64,000 nucleotides of DNA from Maccoyibacter intestinihominis (lineage in GTDB: Bacteria > Bacillota > Clostridia > Lachnospirales > Lachnospiraceae), in assembly GCF_040096355.1 (NCBI RefSeq), contig NZ_JBBMEX010000007.1, positions 62,001 to 126,000 on the forward strand, read 5' to 3'. This document shows, piece after piece, positions 52,993-63,040 of this stretch. Positions within the stretch are counted from its first letter, which is position 1. Each line of letters opens with the position of its first letter. The notes beneath the pieces are model-generated. The model did not search any database, was not told the origin of the DNA, and saw only the letters and a program-made list of their open reading frames with translations. The position numbers and the translations under genes were made by a program.

Positions 52993-54183
52993 TTAAGACT
53001 GGCTGCTTAAACTGTCAATGGAATCAATGATCTCTTTTAACTCCGGGACCATCTGCTTCTGACTTGCCGCGATCTCTTCTACCTCTTTTCGCATATTCAG
53101 GATATTTTTCGTATTATACTCTATGCGTTCTCGGAGTTTCTGTCTCCTTGCGATCAGATTATGCTGTACCTCGACCATTTCCTTGTCATTATAAATCGCT
53201 TCCGGATTGCCGGTCCATACCTTTGCATCATAGAGCTGATAATCTTTCAGTCTGCGTACCAAGCGGGAGTTATAGTAATCTAGTTCTTCGTTTGTCTGAA
53301 GATATTTTTCCTTTTCCCGCACTGCATCCTGATACTGCTCCCAGATATAGGTCAGTTCCTTCGAATTGTGTACATGGTATTTTTCACAGGCATAGTCGAC
53401 TGCGTTCTTCGTATTGACATATTTAAACTTGATCTTATTCAAAAGGATGATCGCTCCGTTAATGTTTGCCTCGCAGCGTTTTAACTGATCGATATCCCGC
53501 TGCTGACGGAAATAGAGGAAAAATCCACCGATTGCTGCCGCGGATACCAGCAGCGTAAACATCAGCTTTGTGTCCACGTTTTTCACTCCCTGCAGGACTA
53601 AGATCAGCGCCATCAGTACAATAAATACGCCAAACAATACATAGGAAAAAATCCTAAGATAATGCATCTCTTCCTTTACTTCTTCCATGCAGTACACCCA
53701 CGCCTGTTTTTCTCCCTCTAAATAATTCATATCCCGGCGGATGGCTGCCTCATAGGCTTCATTTGCCTCTAATCTGCGGATGGCATCCGGTATCTCATCC
53801 TCTTCCTGCTGCATCTGAACGAACTGTGCGTCGGAAATCTTCTGGGCCGTATTTAAATACTGATCCCTTGCCTTATTGAGTTTGGCAACATTTCCTGCAA
53901 CCTCATGCAGATCCTCCTGTGTTTCTTTTGGAATATTGCGGATTTTCTGGATATCATTCAGATAGTCCGTGACAATGCGGTACTCAGACTTCGCCTCTTC
54001 TAACTCCCGGATCGCCTCAATGATCTCCTCACAGCGTCCGAGCATCTCATGCTCTGCCTGCCTCTTATATTCCGCACTGTCCGTATATGCACCCCGCGTA
54101 TTCAAATGCTCTAACACATCTTCAATATTCTGTTTTGCTTCCGGCTGTTCTTTTGCTTTCTTTCTTCTTTTCCAAAATCTCAT
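52993..54183 (-). CDS. Coiled-coil membrane protein of unknown function
   Basis: A 396-residue protein: basic N-terminus MRFWKRRKKAKEQ, a long coiled coil (about 40-165), two transmembrane helices (about 178-198 and 210-226) and a second coiled coil (about 235-385). Function is unknown. It is the last gene of a four-gene block (59,840 to 52,993) with gaps of 6-12 nt, so it probably acts with the TPR-like, DUF5716 and DUF5717 proteins, perhaps as a membrane scaffold. Confidence 0.65.
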   Translation of the reverse strand: MRFWKRRKKAKEQPEAKQNIEDVLEHLNTRGAYTDSAEYKRQAEHEMLGRCEEIIEAIRELEEAKSEYRIVTDYLNDIQKIRNIPKETQEDLHEVAGNVAKLNKARDQYLNTAQKISDAQFVQMQQEEDEIPDAIRRLEANEAYEAAIRRDMNYLEGEKQAWVYCMEEVKEEMHYLRIFSYVLFGVFIVLMALILVLQGVKNVDTKLMFTLLVSAAAIGGFFLYFRQQRDIDQLKRCEANINGAIILLNKIKFKYVNTKNAVDYACEKYHVHNSKELTYIWEQYQDAVREKEKYLQTNEELDYYNSRLVRRLKDYQLYDAKVWTGNPEAIYNDKEMVEVQHNLIARRQKLRERIEYNTKNILNMRKEVEEIAASQKQMVPELKEIIDSIDSLSSQS

Positions 54184-54189
54184 TGTTTC

Positions 54190-55035
54190 TTACCTGCCAT
54201 ACTTCTCATATTCCTGACGCCATTTATGGACGATCCCGTAAATTTCTGATTTTGTCTCTGCTTTTATTTCTTCCTTTGTTCCTTTTTCATAAGCCTCATA
54301 TAGGTTCCGGATCTTTTTTACATTTTCATCCAAAGGAAGCTGCTCTTTTATCGCTTCTAATTCTCTTTCATACTCTTTGAGTTGTTCTGTACCGATCCCG
54401 TATTCTTTCGCCCGTTCGCTTTGTTTTTCTTTCTTATCTGCTAAGAACAGACAAAATAATTCTGACTTTTTGGAACTTGGGTTTGTATTCTTCTCATAAG
54501 CTGTTTTGTAACAATCTGCCGCCTGGGAAAACAGAAACAGATTTGCATAGGCGGTTCCTAAATTGTGGCTCACATCTCCTAAGAACGCCTCCTGTGTCTC
54601 TTCTGTCTGATTCTGTAAGATCCAACGATATTCCTCCATGGCGCAATGATATTTTTCACGCCGCAACAGACGGTCTGCACGCAGCTTATGCCTTGAAAGC
54701 TCGTCCTTTTCCTCTAACTGTCTGAAGATCTCCATGGCAGCCTGCTGTTCCGCCTCGGTCGCATAGCCGGTCTCCTCTAAAAGAATCCTTGCAAATTCAT
54801 AAGAAGGCACCCCCTGTTCTAATGCCTCTTCTAATTTGCAAGCAAGTCCTTCCTCTTTGATCTCCGTTCTTACCCAGTCGCAGAATGTCCTTCCGACAAA
54901 GTCCATCTCCACAAATTCTGCATTGTGGATCAGATAATAGCTCATCTCCTCTAAGGAATATATATTTAAGGAAGCACTCTCTATATCATATGGTTTTTTG
55001 GCTAAAGCATGACTACAAAATAGTAATTGTCCCAT
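54190..55035 (-). CDS. TPR-like helical protein, unknown function
   Basis: A 281-residue helical protein starting GQLLFCSHALAKKPYDIES. The central part (about 118-185) reads RLLRREKYHCAMEEYRWIL and HNLGTAYANLFLFSQAADCY, a TPR pattern. Glu/Lys-rich helices follow. I cannot assign a function. Position between DUF5716 and the coiled-coil protein suggests a bridging role. Confidence 0.65.
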   Translation of the reverse strand: MGQLLFCSHALAKKPYDIESASLNIYSLEEMSYYLIHNAEFVEMDFVGRTFCDWVRTEIKEEGLACKLEEALEQGVPSYEFARILLEETGYATEAEQQAAMEIFRQLEEKDELSRHKLRADRLLRREKYHCAMEEYRWILQNQTEETQEAFLGDVSHNLGTAYANLFLFSQAADCYKTAYEKNTNPSSKKSELFCLFLADKKEKQSERAKEYGIGTEQLKEYERELEAIKEQLPLDENVKKIRNLYEAYEKGTKEEIKAETKSEIYGIVHKWRQEYEKYGR

Positions 55036-55047
55036 CGGCTTCCTCCT

Positions 55048-56283
55048 CTAAAATTCCATCGTATACTTCCACACCTTTTCACTGGATGGAAATAACTCTC
55101 CAAATCCAAGGTCCTCTATCTCAATCTCCGCTTTTGTATCTCCTAACAGATGTACCGTGATCCTGATCCTTGTGGTCCGTGCCGGTCTTTTAGGCAGATC
55201 CGCAAGCTCTAAACTCTCTATTTTTGCCTCCCTGCCATATGGATGCTGTAACCACAGTTCCACGGTATCCGTACCGTCTAAGATCACCTCACAGCTATGC
55301 TCCTTTAAATACCAGTTCTCTCCGGCAGTTACAAGCGAATAGAATTCCAACTCCTGCTTCTTTCTTACCTTCAGACTGATGTTCATCTTGAACTCACTGT
55401 CTCCTAAATACACATATTCCCGCTCTGTCTCTTTTTTTTGGAATGCCACAAAACATGCACCCAGAGAATATAGATTCTTCCCTAAAAATGCCCGTCGTCC
55501 ACGGCAGATATATTTTAAAGATTCCTGCATCCATCCACCGTCAAACGCACTTCCGACAAAATAGACCGTAGACACAAGCTGCTTGTCGAATGCCTGCTGT
55601 GCCATTGCTAAAAACCCTGCATCTTTGTCATCTGTCAGTATGCCCAGTTTCTGTTCTTTTATCGTAACCACACAGGGCTTCGTTCGTTTCTCTTTTTCCA
55701 GACTATAATACACGATTTTCTCACTGCTGCCATCAAATAATCCTGCCTGATGATTCTGAAGTTTTTCCTCCTGATTGCAATGATAAAAACAAAAACACTC
55801 TTTATAATCCACAACCTCAAACTGTTCTTCGGACAATTCTAATTCCTGCCGCACCCGGTCTAACAGGCGGACACATTCTTCCGTGACGGTCTGCACCGCA
55901 AAGACCAGACGTTCTAGTTTCCGTTCCCTGTCGAGTTTATTCGGGATGGATAAGATTTTTTTTATAAATAAAAGGAACAGATCCTCCGCCGGATACTCTC
56001 TGCCCTCTACCGTTATCCTGTTTTTATTTAGTGCCTGCCGGAACAGATTCTCTGCTTTCGTTCCCTGTCCTGCCTCTGCTAAACGCTCTGCATCTTTACC
56101 GTAAACCCATTGTCCGATACCATGGCGTTTTGCAACCACCAGTGGCAGACTGTATTCAGAGCTTCCTGCTACAAAACTGACCGTTGCAGGACGTTCCATA
56201 CCCGGATGAAAGTAACTGAGCATTGCCGACTCTTCTTTCAGATCAATACCAATATATAATTTGTCCAAAAGTCTCTCACTCAT
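55048..56283 (-). CDS. DUF5716 family protein, Hsp70/actin-like fold suspected
   Basis: A 411-residue protein beginning DKLYIGIDLKEESAMLSYFH. The opening YIGIDL, the later RLVFAVQTVTEE and VYFVGSAFDGGWMQESLKY suggest an actin/Hsp70-type fold (phosphate-1 and adenosine motifs). I recall this as DUF5716, common in Lachnospiraceae next to DUF5717. The C-terminal part (about 290-411) looks like a beta-sandwich. Whether it hydrolyses ATP is unknown; several usual Gly and Asp residues are weak. Confidence 0.6.
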   Translation of the reverse strand: MSERLLDKLYIGIDLKEESAMLSYFHPGMERPATVSFVAGSSEYSLPLVVAKRHGIGQWVYGKDAERLAEAGQGTKAENLFRQALNKNRITVEGREYPAEDLFLLFIKKILSIPNKLDRERKLERLVFAVQTVTEECVRLLDRVRQELELSEEQFEVVDYKECFCFYHCNQEEKLQNHQAGLFDGSSEKIVYYSLEKEKRTKPCVVTIKEQKLGILTDDKDAGFLAMAQQAFDKQLVSTVYFVGSAFDGGWMQESLKYICRGRRAFLGKNLYSLGACFVAFQKKETEREYVYLGDSEFKMNISLKVRKKQELEFYSLVTAGENWYLKEHSCEVILDGTDTVELWLQHPYGREAKIESLELADLPKRPARTTRIRITVHLLGDTKAEIEIEDLGFGELFPSSEKVWKYTMEF

Positions 56284-56294
56284 AACTTTCTCCT

Positions 56295-59200
56295 TTATAG
56301 AACCTCAAAGAGTCTCTTACAGAGCTGTTGCTGCTCTTCGTATTCTATCATCATTTCTTTTGTCTTTTTGATATCCTCTTCGAGAATGGTCTGTGTGATC
56401 AGCTGATTTAAAAGCGTATACCGACTCTTGTCCTGTTCTTCACATACCATGCTTCCCGTAATCTGATTGCTTTCTAATATCTGTTCTTTTTCTTCCCGCA
56501 TCTGACTGACGTAATATTGGATATTTTCACCAAAAAACAGTAAGAAATCACTGATAAAAATCCCACCATAGGCTTCTTTCATTTCCATGGTACGGTATTC
56601 ATCATGTTCCCCGCTCCGATAGTGCAAAAAGACACGGTTTCCTCTCCGATTCTGATACTCTATAAATACCTTATCATAAAAACCATATTTTTGCTGTAAA
56701 AAGACAGGAAATCTTCGATAAAACGAAAAATAAATCTTTTCTGCCGTAAAATCTGCCAGATAGGTATCTAACAGTTCCATGTATTCTTCCTGCTTATCTT
56801 TATGGGATGCAAGATATTTTAAAATTGCCAAACGGCACACCGGTATCTGTTTTTCTTCCGGTCGTTCCACCAGATGCCTGAAGAATCGTTCACTGATCAC
56901 CATATGTTCTACAAAGTATGCCTGCGAAAAATAGTTCAGATAGGCATCTTTTATGATCTCTTTTCCACCATTTCTACAATAGCTTTCAAAAATTTCTTCC
57001 GTATATTCCATATACTCCGTAGAATACAGCAGCTGGATCAAAATATGTTCTTCTAAACCATAAGTCTCAATCCCAAACTGTTTTGCTGCCTGCCAGATCT
57101 CTCCTAGCCGTTTTGTCGAACCATCATAATTCTCACACAGATATTTCAGGATAGCTTCGTCATATTTTCCACCAAAAAAGGCTTCTGCACAAAGATATAC
57201 CAGGAATTCTTCGTCTGCATACTCCTCTTTTCCTGCCATGCTTCCGGCAACTGCGGCTAACCGCACGGCATCAATTTCTTCAATACCATATCGCTGCAGC
57301 CATGCATATGCCTCCCGATAAGCATGTCTGTCGACTAAAAGCTCTACCATATATTTTCTCGCACTCTGATTCAGCATTGACGGATTGATCCGTTTTAAAT
57401 ACTCTCTGATATCTAAATTTACCTGATTGACCTGATGCAGCCTTATGATCTCCGGGAACAGATAGGTTCTGTATTCCTCACTGACCGAATCCATGCGTAA
57501 GAATCTGCGCAGAAGTTCTAACTCCTTTTCATCTAATTCCTCATGGAATGGTTTTTTGTCTAACTGATAAATAAAAAACGATTCACACTCCGGTGCCTGC
57601 TCCATGCATTTTTTTATAAATCTGCCGGGACGCATCAATTTTTCTAACTGATACTCCATACCGGAGGCATAACGGTTTCCTTTCCGGTCCTCTAAAAGAA
57701 TGACATAATCGGAAGAATAGATGGGAAAATATGCAGTTCCGTTCTGGATCGATACCGAAAAGCCATCTTTTAACTGTCTGTGCACTACATAAAGACGAAC
57801 GGCATCTTTATCAAAGCAAGTCAGCTTATGATAAAACAACAACTGCCCTAATGCCTTTGCCGTCTCGTTTTGTATCATATTTTCCGTTAAAAACGTATCA
57901 TAGATAACCGCAAGATTATCATCCATATGCCGCTCTAATATCTGTTCTAAGGCAAAACGCTCCATGGTTCTTTCATAACTTGCGTAGACAGACGGCTGAC
58001 TTTCTTTATTTGCAATAATATTGACATAGAGTGCCGCTTTTTGTGCATACGGAAGACTGCTGTGATAACGGAAATACATCTGTACCATCTTAGGTACCTG
58101 ACGCACTTCCCTTGCATCCATCGAATAGACAAAGGCTTCATATAAACCTGCTAAACGCAGATCTGCGGTAATTCCCTCTTCATACCAGTGATGATATAGC
58201 GTATCGTATTTCTGTCCCTTGATCAGATAGGCACAGATCACGGTCAGCAGTTCCTCTTGCGGATAGATCTCATAGCAGCCGCAAAGAATCTTATAGACCC
58301 GCTCCTCATAGGTACGCAGATCTCCTGCTAAATGGGTCACCTGTATGGCAAGCTCTTTTGTGATTGCATGCTTCCTGCATGCCCAGAGCAGCAGACGGCA
58401 TTCAAACTCGCCCATCTCCGTCATAATATACGGTTCTTTTTCAAGCAGCAGATATGCCTCTAAATAAAAATACGGACTGGTGCATCCGCCCATGACCTGT
58501 TCTCTTATGGCATAGTATTTTAATGCTGCATTCTTTGCATAATCTCCCCGTAAAAATAATAAGATCCACACCAGACGCATATCTTTGTTATGCACCCTGC
58601 AGATGTCTTCTACGTTCTTTAACACCTTATCTGCATAACTGTCCTCGCGGATCAAAAGGGTGGTCAGATAGAGGTAATATGCCCACGCTACGCTCTTTGT
58701 GTCCGTGATCGTTTTCTTCTTTTCATCTAATATCCACTCGGCTTCCTGTCTCTGCCGGTTGATAAGTAGCACCTGTGCCTTCATCAGGCCATACCAATGT
58801 TCACTCGGAAAAGCAGCAATGAAATGGTCGAGGATTTCATTCGATCCCATTACCCACTCTCCTAATGTCATCTGTTTTAACCGGAAACGGATATAGCTTT
58901 CCGTCAGTCTGCACTTCATTTTGGAAAGTTCCGTATGTTCTTCCCGCTTTTCCGGCACAGCTTCCCTCTGTTCTTTCTGATATACACAGACTGTATGCTC
59001 CAGTGTCTGATAAGGGCTTTTTAACGTCAGCTTTCCATAGTTTTTTCCTGCATGAAGCTTTTCTTTTTCAATCAGATACTCCACCTGAAGCATACTCCCG
59101 ATAAAGTCAGCGGTTGTCATCTGCTTTTTCACAGGATGTAAAAAGGAGGCATCACTTGTAATCTCAAGTTCTAAATATCCCCACTCTCTTTTTCTTAAAA

Positions 59201-59840
59201 CAAGTGTCTCTTTTCTGCTCTGTGTTATATCACAATACTCTTTGCTCTTTTCATCCATGGTCAGTAAGACCGTTTCCTTCTGTTTGCATGCGATCAGAAA
59301 CTCCTCCATATCCTGCATGCCTGCTCCCGGACGGCAAAGTCCCTCGTAGAGCATTCTTTCACGAACTTCCTCTTCTTTTATCAGATTTACAAACATTGGG
59401 GATGTAAAGATCTCATAGGCTTCATTTTTGTCTTTTGCCGCTAATTTTGCAAATTCATAAATAGAACGGATCGTTCCGATGGAAGTCTTTGGATATAATT
59501 TGGAAATATTTACAACAAAAGAAAGGTTATATTCATTCTGGTTACAGATTATGTAAAACTCACCCTTTTGAATATTCCCTTCCATCAGACCTTCACTATG
59601 AAATTCAAATTGAATATGAACCTCTTCTCCCTCAAACTGCGGATTCATACACTCCATCCGTACATCGGAGGTATAGATCACACCACGCAGAGGAAGCCCG
59701 TTACCGCTTCTTATCGTAAAGCTTCCTTTATAGTTCTGCCCCTCTACTACTTTTAATTCCAGCCGGTCTGTTGAGAGCAGCAATTCCGGTTTCTCATATT
59801 CAAATTTACCATTTGCCAGATTATAAATCCGTCTACGCAA
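56295..59840 (-). CDS. DUF5717 family very large protein (1181 aa)
   Basis: The first gene of the block. An N-terminal domain (about 1-115) is beta-rich with repeats like LELKVVEGQNYKGSFTIRSG; a second similar beta segment lies near 215-285. The rest is long helical repeats with TPR-like character (about 330-800) and no enzymatic motif that I can identify. The last 150 residues are helical and charged. The name DUF5717 is from memory. A large scaffold protein is likely. Confidence 0.6.
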   Translation of the reverse strand: MRRRIYNLANGKFEYEKPELLLSTDRLELKVVEGQNYKGSFTIRSGNGLPLRGVIYTSDVRMECMNPQFEGEEVHIQFEFHSEGLMEGNIQKGEFYIICNQNEYNLSFVVNISKLYPKTSIGTIRSIYEFAKLAAKDKNEAYEIFTSPMFVNLIKEEEVRERMLYEGLCRPGAGMQDMEEFLIACKQKETVLLTMDEKSKEYCDITQSRKETLVLRKREWGYLELEITSDASFLHPVKKQMTTADFIGSMLQVEYLIEKEKLHAGKNYGKLTLKSPYQTLEHTVCVYQKEQREAVPEKREEHTELSKMKCRLTESYIRFRLKQMTLGEWVMGSNEILDHFIAAFPSEHWYGLMKAQVLLINRQRQEAEWILDEKKKTITDTKSVAWAYYLYLTTLLIREDSYADKVLKNVEDICRVHNKDMRLVWILLFLRGDYAKNAALKYYAIREQVMGGCTSPYFYLEAYLLLEKEPYIMTEMGEFECRLLLWACRKHAITKELAIQVTHLAGDLRTYEERVYKILCGCYEIYPQEELLTVICAYLIKGQKYDTLYHHWYEEGITADLRLAGLYEAFVYSMDAREVRQVPKMVQMYFRYHSSLPYAQKAALYVNIIANKESQPSVYASYERTMERFALEQILERHMDDNLAVIYDTFLTENMIQNETAKALGQLLFYHKLTCFDKDAVRLYVVHRQLKDGFSVSIQNGTAYFPIYSSDYVILLEDRKGNRYASGMEYQLEKLMRPGRFIKKCMEQAPECESFFIYQLDKKPFHEELDEKELELLRRFLRMDSVSEEYRTYLFPEIIRLHQVNQVNLDIREYLKRINPSMLNQSARKYMVELLVDRHAYREAYAWLQRYGIEEIDAVRLAAVAGSMAGKEEYADEEFLVYLCAEAFFGGKYDEAILKYLCENYDGSTKRLGEIWQAAKQFGIETYGLEEHILIQLLYSTEYMEYTEEIFESYCRNGGKEIIKDAYLNYFSQAYFVEHMVISERFFRHLVERPEEKQIPVCRLAILKYLASHKDKQEEYMELLDTYLADFTAEKIYFSFYRRFPVFLQQKYGFYDKVFIEYQNRRGNRVFLHYRSGEHDEYRTMEMKEAYGGIFISDFLLFFGENIQYYVSQMREEKEQILESNQITGSMVCEEQDKSRYTLLNQLITQTILEEDIKKTKEMMIEYEEQQQLCKRLFEVL

Positions 59841-59966
59841 AATGTCACCTGCTTATCTGGTTTTTATTGCTTTTTCGCACAAGTCGATTATAATAGATTA
59901 TAAACTATTTCACAGGTTCGTGCAACTGCTCTTTCTGCACCCTGTCAGCATTTGGAGGTATATCAT

Positions 59967-61058
59967 ATGTTACAGCATCAGGATCATTTTCATGGAAGTG
60001 ATTTAGAAAAAATAGAAAAAATTTACGGCATCAGAAAAGAAGAGATCATCAGCTTCAGTGCCAACGTCAATCCGCTTGGGATCTCCCCCCTTTTACGCAG
60101 GACTCTGACCGAACATATCGATGCCATTACCGCCTATCCGGACAGAGAATACACTTCTTTAAGACAGTGTATCGCCGGCTATTGCGGCTGTGAGGCAGAA
60201 CATGTCATTGTCGGTAACGGTTCTACAGAGCTGATCTCTCTTTTTATCCAGATCGAACATCCGAAAAAAGCGATGATCATCGGTCCTACTTATTCCGAAT
60301 ATGAGCGTGAGATTTCTTTAGGCGGTGGTACCACCCTGTACTATCCGCTGCGTGAAGACAATGACTTTCATTTAAACGTTGCGGACTTTACCGCACACCT
60401 CAATGAAAATATTGATCTTTTGGTACTCTGCAATCCGAATAACCCGACTTCTACTGCGATCACCAGAAAAGACATGCGTCTGATCTTAGATGTCTGCAAA
60501 CAGCATGATATTTTTGTGATGGTAGATGAAACCTATGTGGAATTTGCCGAAAATATGGACGAGATCACTGCTGTTCCACTGACAAACTTTTACAACAATA
60601 TCATTATATTAAGAGGAACTTCTAAATTCTTTGCAGCTCCGGGACTCCGTCTGGGCTATGCCATTACCGGAAATCCGGATCTGATTAAAGCTATTAATAC
60701 ACGAAAAAATCCGTGGACGATCAATTCCCTTGCCGTAATTGCCGGAGAATTGATGTTTACCGACACCGATTATATTGAAAAAACGAAATCCCTGATCTCA
60801 AAAGAGCGTTCAAGGATCTATGAAGCATTTGCTTCCCACCCGGATTTCAAAGCCTATGTACCAAAGGCAAACTTTATGTTACTCCGCCTGCTTCGGGAGG
60901 ATATGAATGCTGATGAAATGTTCGACCGCACGATCCGGGAACGTATGATGATCCGCAACTGCTCTACGTTTCCATTCTTAGACAATAAATATATCCGTTT
61001 CTGTTTTATGGAACCGGAGGACAATACCCGTCTGATGGAATGTCTGATGAGAAAATAA
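59967..61058 (+). CDS. HisC/CobD-like PLP-dependent aminotransferase
   Basis: A class I/II aminotransferase of 363 residues: SFSANVNPLGISPLL, VIVGNGSTELISLFIQ, NPNNPTSTAITR and the PLP lysine motif RGTSKFFAAPGLRLGYAI. It resembles histidinol-phosphate aminotransferase and the threonine-phosphate decarboxylase CobD; no cobalamin or histidine genes are adjacent, so the substrate is undecided. ATG 59,967 is chosen because GGAGG lies 8 nt before it; the upstream TTG at 59,952 overlaps that site. Confidence 0.82.
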   Translation: MLQHQDHFHGSDLEKIEKIYGIRKEEIISFSANVNPLGISPLLRRTLTEHIDAITAYPDREYTSLRQCIAGYCGCEAEHVIVGNGSTELISLFIQIEHPKKAMIIGPTYSEYEREISLGGGTTLYYPLREDNDFHLNVADFTAHLNENIDLLVLCNPNNPTSTAITRKDMRLILDVCKQHDIFVMVDETYVEFAENMDEITAVPLTNFYNNIIILRGTSKFFAAPGLRLGYAITGNPDLIKAINTRKNPWTINSLAVIAGELMFTDTDYIEKTKSLISKERSRIYEAFASHPDFKAYVPKANFMLLRLLREDMNADEMFDRTIRERMMIRNCSTFPFLDNKYIRFCFMEPEDNTRLMECLMRK

Positions 61059-61084
61059 TAAAAACTTTGCTTTTTGAATATTTC

Positions 61085-61130
61085 TTGACAAATATTCCCA
61101 TTTGCATTATTGTATTATTTGACTAATACA
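61085..61130 (+). promoter_or_regulatory. Promoter with GntR operator for the YtrA-type operon
   Basis: TTGACA (61,085-61,090) and TATTGT (61,108-61,113) have 17-bp spacing. Overlapping the -10 is a perfect inverted repeat TGTATTA-6-TAATACA (61,111-61,130), a typical GntR-family operator. The regulator encoded next probably binds here and represses its own operon. Confidence 0.75.
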
Positions 61131-61153
61131 TATATCAGAAACGAGGTGGGTGT

Positions 61154-61516
61154 ATGCCATGGAATCTCAATTCCGACCGTCCGATTTTTTTACAGATCGT
61201 AGAACGCATTGAAATGGATATCATTTCGGGTGTTTATCAGCCCGGACAACGGCTCCCTGCTGTCAGAGAGCTTGCCTCCTGTGCAGCCGTCAATCCGAAC
61301 ACTATGCAAAGAGCCCTTTCCGAACTCGAAAGAACCGGCTTAGTCTACAGTCAGCGGACGAGCGGACGTTTTATCACGGAGGATACTGCTATGATCGAAG
61401 GATTAAAACAACAGATTGCCGAAGAAAAGATCCATGATTTTTTTGAAGCTATGAAACATCTTGGAATTTCCAAAGAGGAAACACTCCAACTGATCCAACA
61501 ACACACTACCATTTAA
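61154..61516 (+). CDS. GntR family transcriptional regulator, YtrA subfamily
   Basis: A 120-residue regulator with the winged-helix RPIFLQIVERIEMDIISGVY and LPAVRELASCAAVNPNTMQR, the GntR signature. The short C-terminal part (about 75-120) without an effector domain defines the YtrA group, which usually controls the ABC transporter following it. GAGGTGGG precedes the ATG. The stop is 14 nt before the ATPase gene. Confidence 0.92.
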   Translation: MPWNLNSDRPIFLQIVERIEMDIISGVYQPGQRLPAVRELASCAAVNPNTMQRALSELERTGLVYSQRTSGRFITEDTAMIEGLKQQIAEEKIHDFFEAMKHLGISKEETLQLIQQHTTI

Positions 61517-61530
61517 GGGAGAAGGAAAAA

Positions 61531-62226
61531 ATGAGTTTAGTTACATGTAAAGACCTGAGTAAAACTTATGGTTCTACAACCGCTCTTTCCCATATCAATT
61601 TGGATATTGAGGAAGGACACATTATCGGACTGTTAGGTCCGAACGGAAGTGGTAAGACCACACTGATCAAAATTTTAAACGGTTTACTGACTCCGTCAGC
61701 CGGCGAAGTCTATATCAAGGAGGCTCCGGTGGGTACGGAATCGAAAAAAGTGATCTCCTATCTGCCTGACCACACCTATCTTGGCGGCGGTATGCGGGTA
61801 AATGAGATCATCGACTTTTTTAAAGATTTTTATGAGGACTTTGAGCCGGAACGTGCCTATGATATGTTAGAAAAGCTGCAGATCGATCCAAAGCAGAAAT
61901 TAAAGACGATGTCCAAAGGTACCAAGGAAAAGGTTCAGCTCATTTTAGTAATGTCACGCCGTGCAGACCTCTACATCTTAGATGAACCGATTGCCGGCGT
62001 AGATCCTGCGGCAAGGGATTATATTTTAAACACCATCATCACGAACTATGATGAGCATGCAAGTATTCTGATCTCCACACACCTGATCGCCGATATTGAA
62101 AATATTTTAGATCAGGTTATCTTTATTAAAAACGGACAAATTGTAAAGGACGCTTCCGTTGAATCCATTCGCGAAGAGGAAGGCATGTCCATTGACGCAC
62201 TGTTCAGGGAGGTATTCAGATGTTAG
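61531..62226 (+). CDS. ABC transporter ATP-binding protein
   Basis: A 231-residue ATPase with Walker A GLLGPNGSGKTTLIKIL, Walker B LYILDEPIAGVD and the H-loop ISTHLI. The signature reads MSKGTKEKVQLI instead of LSGGQ, common in ABC-2 exporters of this type. It overlaps the permease gene by 7 nt. YtrA-linked transporters often export peptides or confer bacitracin-type resistance; the substrate here is unknown. Confidence 0.93.
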   Translation: MSLVTCKDLSKTYGSTTALSHINLDIEEGHIIGLLGPNGSGKTTLIKILNGLLTPSAGEVYIKEAPVGTESKKVISYLPDHTYLGGGMRVNEIIDFFKDFYEDFEPERAYDMLEKLQIDPKQKLKTMSKGTKEKVQLILVMSRRADLYILDEPIAGVDPAARDYILNTIITNYDEHASILISTHLIADIENILDQVIFIKNGQIVKDASVESIREEEGMSIDALFREVFRC

Positions 62227-63032
62227 GAAAATTAATGAAACATGAATTTAAAACAACTTCAAAGGTCATCCTGCCACTCTATCTGATTCTTGTGGTTTTG
62301 ACCATTTTTGCAAGAATATTTGCACAGTCACTTTTTACGGCAGAGAATTCTAACATCGACTCCATCGGCTTTGGACTCTTTGGCGGACTGAGTGTAATCC
62401 TCTACATCTTAGGATTGTTTGCTGTCAGCATTGCATCCTTTATCTATCTGTTGGTACGTTTTTATAAGAACCTGTTTGGTGATGAAGGCTATCTGATGCA
62501 TACACTTCCGGTAACTTCCTGGGAGCTGTTAAGCAGTAAGCTGCTCGTCGCATTTATCTGGAACCTTGTGGAATCGCTGTTGATTGCTTTCAGTATCTTT
62601 TGTATTTTTGCAAATCACTATGTCTTTGATGCAATAAGCAATTACTTTGCATCTTTTGGCGGTTTTGATGGAATGGTCTATTACTATACCGGCATGCATA
62701 CAGGTACTTTCTGGCTTTCCCTGATCGCCTTTATACTGGTTTCCTCGTTTTACGGTCTCCTGCTTCCATATGCAAGTATCTGTATCGGACAGCTTTGGCA
62801 GAAACATCGGTTAGCCGGCTCTTTTTTAACTTATTTTCTGATCAATATCCTAACCCAGATCATCCGCACTATTTATGTCGGACTGACCGGAAATGAAGAT
62901 GCGATCACACATGCACAGAATTATATTCCGACAGCAACCTATGGCTTTATTATGGTATTAAATCTGGTGCTTAGTGTTGTCTTTTTCTTCTTGTGTGGGT
63001 ATATTATGAAGAAGAAGGTGAATTTGGAATAG
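62220..63032 (+). CDS. ABC-2 type permease
   Basis: A 270-residue membrane protein with six hydrophobic segments (about 16-36, 57-79, 100-125, 165-185, 195-213, 240-262) and the N-terminal amphipathic MLGKLMKHEFKTTSKVILPL, typical of ABC-2 permeases. The segment LFGDEGYLMHTLPVTSWELL is typical of this permease type. It overlaps the ATPase start frame and completes the GntR-ATPase-permease unit. Confidence 0.88.
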   Translation: MLGKLMKHEFKTTSKVILPLYLILVVLTIFARIFAQSLFTAENSNIDSIGFGLFGGLSVILYILGLFAVSIASFIYLLVRFYKNLFGDEGYLMHTLPVTSWELLSSKLLVAFIWNLVESLLIAFSIFCIFANHYVFDAISNYFASFGGFDGMVYYYTGMHTGTFWLSLIAFILVSSFYGLLLPYASICIGQLWQKHRLAGSFLTYFLINILTQIIRTIYVGLTGNEDAITHAQNYIPTATYGFIMVLNLVLSVVFFFLCGYIMKKKVNLE

Positions 63033-63040
63033 ATTCTGTT

